From: Symbiodinium natans
Taxonomy: Eukaryota; Sar; Dinophyceae; Suessiales; Symbiodiniaceae
Direction of reading: 5' to 3'
DNA length: 32,500 bases
Assembly: GCA_905221605.1 (NCBI GenBank)
Contig: CAJNDS010002604.1
Location: 4,973 to 37,472, forward strand
How positions within the stretch are numbered: position 1 is the stretch's first letter; each line of letters starts with the position of its first letter. A model generated the notes under the pieces. That model was not told the DNA's origin and made no database searches. It was given only the letters and a program-made list of their open reading frames with translations. The position numbers and the translations under genes were made by a program. Shown piece after piece: positions 24,101-30,100 of this stretch.

Positions 24101-27100
24101 GTGCCCTCAGCCAGACCATTTAAATAATTCAAAGAATTCAAAGAATTCAAAGAATTTGAATTCTTTGAATTCTTGGGGAGGCCCAAGAATTCAAAGAATT
24201 CAAAGAATTCAAATGTTTGAAATCTTTAATCCCGTGCCCTCAGCCAGACCATTTAAATAATTCAAAGAATTCAAAGAATTCAAAGAATTCAAATGTTTGA
24301 ATTCTTTGAATTCTTGGGGAGGCCCAAGAATTCAAAGAATTCAAACATTTGAATTCTTTGAATTCTTGGGGAGGCCCAAGAATTCAAAGAATTCAAATGT
24401 TTGAATTCTTTGGATTCTTGGGGAGGCCCAAGAATTCAAAGAATTCAAATGTTTCAATTCTTTGAATTCTTGGGCCTCCCCAAGAATTCAAAGAGTTCAA
24501 ATATTTGAATTCTTTGAATTCTTTAGATTCTTTGAATTATTTAAATAGTCTGGCTGAGGGCACGGAATTCAAAGAATTCAAATGTTTGAATTCTTTGAAT
24601 TCTTGGGCCTCCCCAAGAATTCAAAGAGTTCAAATGTTTGAATTCTTTGAATTCTTGGGCCTCCCCAAGAATTCAAAGAATTCAAATATTTGAATTCTTT
24701 GAATTCTTTAGATTCTTTGAATTATTTAAATGGTCTGGCTGAGGGCACGGAATTCAAAGAATTCAATTATTTGAATTCTTTGAATTCTTGGGGAGGCCCA
24801 AGAATTCAAAGAATTCAAATGTTTGAATTCTTTGAATTCTTGGGCCTCCCCAAGAATTCAAAGAATTCAAACATTTGAATTCTTTGAATTCTTTAGATTC
24901 TTTGAATTATTTAAATGGTCTGGCTGAGGGCACGGAATTCAAAGAATTCAATTATTTGAATTCTTTGAATTCTTGGGGAGGCCCAAGAATTCAAAGAATT
25001 CAAACATTTGAATTTTTGAATTCTTGGGCCTCCCCAAGAATTCGAAGAATTCAAACATTTGAACTAATTGAATTCTTGAGCTCACTTAATTTACTCAATT
25101 ATTTAAATGATTCTTATAACTAATATATAAAGAAAAGAACAGTGGCAACATAGTACATAAAGGTCCCTCTCTCATAAATATATACATATATGTGTATTTA
25201 TTTACAGAAGTTTATGTGTATATATATATATATACACCTATATATATATATATTTTTTTATGTGTGTGTACATTTATATACCTCAAGTTTCGGGGTAGGG
25301 TTTTAAGGGTTCCAGGGCTCTAGGGTTTAGGGACACTGAACCTGCAAAGCCCCCAAGCCGGGCGCACGCAGCAAAGCGCCGAGATGTTTGCGGGCACGGA
25401 CATCAGGTAGCCAAGTCGAAGGGATGGGATACCTGGGACATTGCTTGCTGATTCTTGCCTAAACCCGAAACCCAAAACCCTGAACCCGAAACCCGTAGTA
25501 GGAAACCAAAACGTTGGGAACCTAGGGACTATATGAAGGGGTTAGGGTTAGCGTAGGGTTTTGAGTGCTCGTGAGGTATCCCCAAGAAGAAACCCATTTA
25601 TGCTAAGGCGGCCCCTAATATGTAGCGTACCCAAAAAAGGACGATAATCTTGCGAACTGACCATATGTACATAAACCTTAACAGCCCAAGCGGCAAAATT
25701 TGCCCCGAATGGCATATTTGCTGGCCAGTGCAAAATCCCTCCCCCCCCGCCCTCAACCTTTGCGGAGAATCAGGGTTTAGGGGTCAAGCCCTACCAGTCT
25801 TTTAAGGTTTCTGGATTTAGGGTTCAGAGTACAGCCTAGGGTTCAGAGTTTAACCCTAAACCCTAAACCCTAAACCCTCAACCCTAAACCCTAAACCCTA
25901 TGGGCGGTTCAAGGTTCAAGCCCCAGGCTTGCAGGGTCCCTGGACTCAGGATTCCGGGTTCAAGCCTTAAGTTCTTGAGTTTTTGGATGTTGGGTTGAGG
26001 GTTTAGGGTTTAGGGTTTAGGGTTTAGGGTTTAGGGTTTAGGGTTTAGAGTTTAGGGTTTAGGGTTTAGGGTTGAGGGTTTTAGGGTTTAAGGTTCATTG
26101 AAACGACAATCATGTCTTCCATGCTGTGCAGTCCAAAGGGCGAGTGGGTAGACATTAGCAAGCTTGACTGATGAATGCCTGCACTTGGGTGCCTAACCCT
26201 AAACCCTAAACCGTAAACCCTAAACCCTAAACCCTAAACCCTAAACCCTAAACCCCACGTTCCTGGGTGCCTTGCAGTTGGCTTTAGGGCCTTAGGGTGC
26301 CGCTCTCTGGGTGCATGGCCCCACGTCTTCGAGAAGGTCCTGTCGGTGCAGGGTGCAAGGAGGAGTTTAAGGGTTCAGAACCCAACTAAGGGGTAGTTAC
26401 ATGGGCCCTTAGGGTTTAGGGTTTAGGGTTTAGGGTTTAGGGTTTAGGGTTTAGGGTTTAGGGTTTAGGGTTTAGGGTTTAGGGTTTAGGGTTTAGGGTT
26501 TAGGGTTTAGGGTTTAGGGTTTAGGGTTTGCTGTTTAGGGTTTAGGGTTTAGGGTTTAGGGGCAGCTACATGGGCCCTTAATATGGTCCTTAACCTCCTT
26601 TAGAGGGTTCTGATGTATGGGCCCTTAGTTTGTACAGGGCATATAAGGGGTATATAAGGGGCCCACATTAAGGGATCATGACCCGAAGAGACCCTGGACC
26701 CCTAAACTTCTCTTAAACCCCCCCAAAACCCTTAAAGCCCTAACGTACTCCAGCCCCTACAACCCCCCTAGACCCTCAAGCCCTATAGCTTCCCTTCAAT
26801 CCCAGAACCCTAAACCCTAAACCCTAAACCCTAAACCCTAAACCCTAAACTCGAAACCTAATCCCTTAGCAAGGCGTGGGTCCTGCAGACGAAGAGATTC
26901 GGGAAGTTACCCACCTCGTTCGCCACGGTCGTGGACGGATCCATGAACCTCAGAGGGGCATCTCGAATCTTGGGCTTACAGCTTAGGGCTTCGGGTTTAG
27001 GGTTTAGGGTTTAGGGTTTAGGAGTTTAGGGTTTAGGAGTTAGGGTTTCGGGTTTAAGTAGGGTTTGGGGTTCAGGGTGCGGGGTTCGGGGTTCAGGGTT

Positions 27101-30100
27101 CACGGTTCAGTTCTTCTTTGTAAGCATTCCTACGTCCACTAAACCGTAACCCCTAAACGACCCTGAACCCTAAGCCCTAAACCCTAAGCCCCAAACCCTC
27201 AGCCCTAACTCTAAGCCATAGACTCAGCCAGTGCCTTGGGCAATGGAGCTGGGCTCCAAACTCCAAATCCAAGCTTTGGGGTTTAGGGTTTAGGGTTTAT
27301 AGGGTTTATAGGGTTTATAGGGTTTATAGGGTTTATAGGGTTTATAGGGTTTATAGGGTTTATGGGGGTTTATAGGATTTATAGGGTTTAGGGTTTAGTT
27401 TCAGCTCAGTGGCGAAGAGCCCTCGATCTCACAGCACCCCAAAAGCCCGGAAACCATACTCTAGAACCTAGCTAGGAATAAAGAGGGTACCCTTTTTGGG
27501 GTTAAAGGGGCCTAAAACAAGGAATAAGGGTCTGCTCTTGGTCCTAGCACTACATTCAGGGTACCCCTTGTAGTGTTGGTTACGTTTATAAGAAAAGGGC
27601 AAATGGGTACTGCTCAGCTGCCACGCAAAATCCCTAAACCCTAAACCCCTAAACCCCTAACCCCTAAACCCTGAACCCTAAACCCTGAACCCTAAACCCA
27701 TAAGGACTCAGCGCCCTGCGCCCACCCTGGTCTGCGGACCGTCTTCAAGGTATCTTTTGGTGTCCTCCTCCCTGCATCCTGACCCCTAAAACCCCTTTAA
27801 AAAACCGTGGGGAAAAAACTAAAACCGAAAAAGCACCTAACACCCTAAACCCCCCAAAACCCCCAAAACTGAAACCCTAAACGCCCGTGGGCCCTAAGCC
27901 AAGCAGCTCGAAGTAGCACTCGTCGACTAACACGCCGATATTCGGGCACTTCCGAAGCACCTGCGGCCCTAAACCCTAAACCCTAAACCCGAAACCCTCA
28001 GCCCTAAACCCGAAACCCTAAACCCTAAACCCCAAACCCCAAACCCTAAACCCTGAACACTAAACCCTCAGGGTTTAGGGTTTAGGGTTTAGGGTTTAGG
28101 GTTTAGGGTTTAGGGTTTAGGGTTTAGGGTTTAGGGTTTAGGGTTTAGGGTTTAGGGTTTAGGGTTTAGGGTTTAGGGTTTAGGGTTTAAGGGCTTAAGG
28201 GCTTCAGTGTTTAAGGGTTTAAGGGTCTTAAGGGTTCCAGGGCTTTGCTTTGTACTCGATCTCCGGAATCCAAACTGGGAAGATCTCAGCCCTCCGTCCT
28301 TCAGAACCCTACACAGCCTACACCCGTAAACCCACTGAGCCCGTCAAACCCCAAATCCCAAACACATGGAACCCGAAAAGTCTCTAAACTTATGGAACCC
28401 TCAACCCAAAGCAACGCAAAACATCAACGAAACCGTAAATCTTACAATGTTCAGAACAAAGGACAGCCGGACGAGCCTCCAGTATCGCGCCCCTTGGGAT
28501 CTCAGTGCCCGTCGGGTTGTTCGGGTTGCCTGGGGAGTGGCATCGGGAGTGTTAGGGTTTGGGGTTTAAGCTTTAGGGTTTAGGGTTTAGGGTTTAGGGT
28601 TTAGGGTTTAGGGTTTAGGGTTTAGGGTTTAGGGTTTAGGGTTTAGGGTTTAGGGTTTAGGGTCCCTGCATCACTCGAAGATCGCGGCACACTGCCAGCA
28701 CTTTCCACACTTAGCCCGAAATGTGACATGGTAGGCGCTGCTGCTCTTAAGAGCAGACAGCCTCAAACCGCAACGTGCTAAACCCTAAACCCTGAAACTG
28801 ACCCTCTAACCATAAAACCTAGAGCCCCCAACCCTGAAACCCTGAAACCCTGAAACCCTGAAACCCTGAAAACCCTGAAACCCTGAAACCCCTAAAACCC
28901 ACTCCAAACCATGCTACCTTGTTTGGGTGGGGTTTAGGGTTTAGGGTTTAGTGTTTAGGGTTTAGGGTTTTGGGTTTAGGGTTTAGGGTGTAGGGTTTAC
29001 GATTGGCAGGGCCAGGACATTACTAGTTTAGAAGGGGTTCGAGCAACCAGACAAAACCACACCCGCCCAGAGGGTCCCATAACATTACGAAAATATAGAG
29101 TTTCTATTTTTTATCGTACGCAGCTTTTCATAAACCCTCGCTTCGCACCCATTTGTTCCAAAAGCTCTCCAAAGCCCCCAAAAGAAATACAATAAGGAAA
29201 AGCCAAACAGAAAAACGAGACCTCCTGAACCCTTAACATTAGACCCCAGAAGATTTTTTTGGACCTCGGGAGGCTCCCAGAAGCTCAAGGAGGCCCCCAG
29301 AAGCTCCCCCAGGCACCCAAACGAAACAAAACAATAAAAAACCAAGAAAAATGAAGAAAATTGCAGAAATTGAGATTCCTGAACCCTTAACATTAGACCT
29401 CAAAAGAGTTTTCTGGACCCGGGAGGCTCCCAGAAGCTCAAGGAGGCCCCCAGAAGCTCCCCCAGGCACCCAAACGAAACAAAAACAATAAAAAACCAAG
29501 AAAAATGAAGAAAATTACAGAAATTGAGATTCCTGAACCCTTAACATTAGACCCCAGAAGAGTTTTTTGGACCGGGAGGCTCCCAGAAGCTCAAGGAGGC
29601 CCTCAGAAGCTTTTTCCAGGCACCCAAACGAAACAAAAACAATAAAAACCAAGAAAAATGAAGAAAATTACAGAAATTGAGATTCCCGAACCCTTAACAT
29701 TAGACCCCAGAAGAGTTTTTTGGACCTCGGGAGGCTCCCAGAAGCTCAAGGAGGCCCCCATAAGCTCCCCCAGACACCCAAACCAAGAAAAATGAAGAAA
29801 ATTACAGAAATTTGAGATGCCTGAACCCTTAACATTAGACCCCAGAAGATTTTTTTGGACCTCGGGAGGCTCCCAGAAGCTCAAGGAGGCCCCCAGAAGC
29901 TCCCCCAGACACCCAAACGAAACAAAAACAGTAAAAACCAAGAAAAATGAAGAAAATTACAGAAATTTGAGATGCCTGAACCCTTAACATTAGACCCCAG
30001 AAGATTTTTTTGGACCTCGGGAGGCTCCCAGAAGCTCAAGGAGGCCCCCAGAAGCTCCCCCAGGCACCCAAACGAAACAAAAACAATAAAAAACCAAGAA

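Larger units (their letters stand above)
12200..25195. mobile_element. 13-kb AT-rich insertion with outer inverted repeats, inside an aminotransferase intron
   Basis: A perfect 32-bp inverted repeat lies at 12218-12249 and 25144-25175, and similarity extends to roughly 70 bp on each side. Both copies adjoin (AT)n runs on the outside. Between them base composition drops sharply and there are only a few telomere-like blocks (16.7-17.9 kb), whereas the flanks are packed with them. The element carries palindromic arrays near each end, an inner inverted-repeat pair and several coding islands. No transposase was recognised. Target duplication was not found; the exact ends are uncertain because of the AT runs. 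Confidence 0.7.
25433..27395. repeat. Telomere-like blocks between aminotransferase exons 6 and 3
   Basis: Blocks at 25850-25900, 25990-26095, 26193-26252, 26408-26560, 26810-26850, 26995-27110 and 27275-27395. The last contains about ten 9-bp GGGTTTATA units. The islands 25530-25760 and 26100-26190 hold short open frames I could not assign. Confidence 0.9.
27630..29000. repeat. Telomere-like blocks between aminotransferase exons 4 and 1
   Basis: CCCTAAA at 27630-27700 and 27968-28065, directly followed by TTTAGGG at 28072-28190 (CCCTCAGGG junction). TTTAGGG at 28555-28665, a CCCTGAAA run at about 28835-28895 and TTTAGGG at 28930-29000. The island 27703-27785 has a minus-strand open stretch; the islands 28200-28450 and 28670-28780 show no clear gene. 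Confidence 0.9.

Noticed and set aside
23870-25080. CRISPR-like array.
   Set aside because: Repeats are palindromic blocks without unique spacers of constant length, and the genome is eukaryotic.
26100-26190. KCRHSSVKLAN as the PLP-lysine exon.
   Set aside because: Spacing is off by one residue and it cannot splice in frame to exon 6. The microexon at 26320-26339 gives a perfect RTFSKTWG motif.
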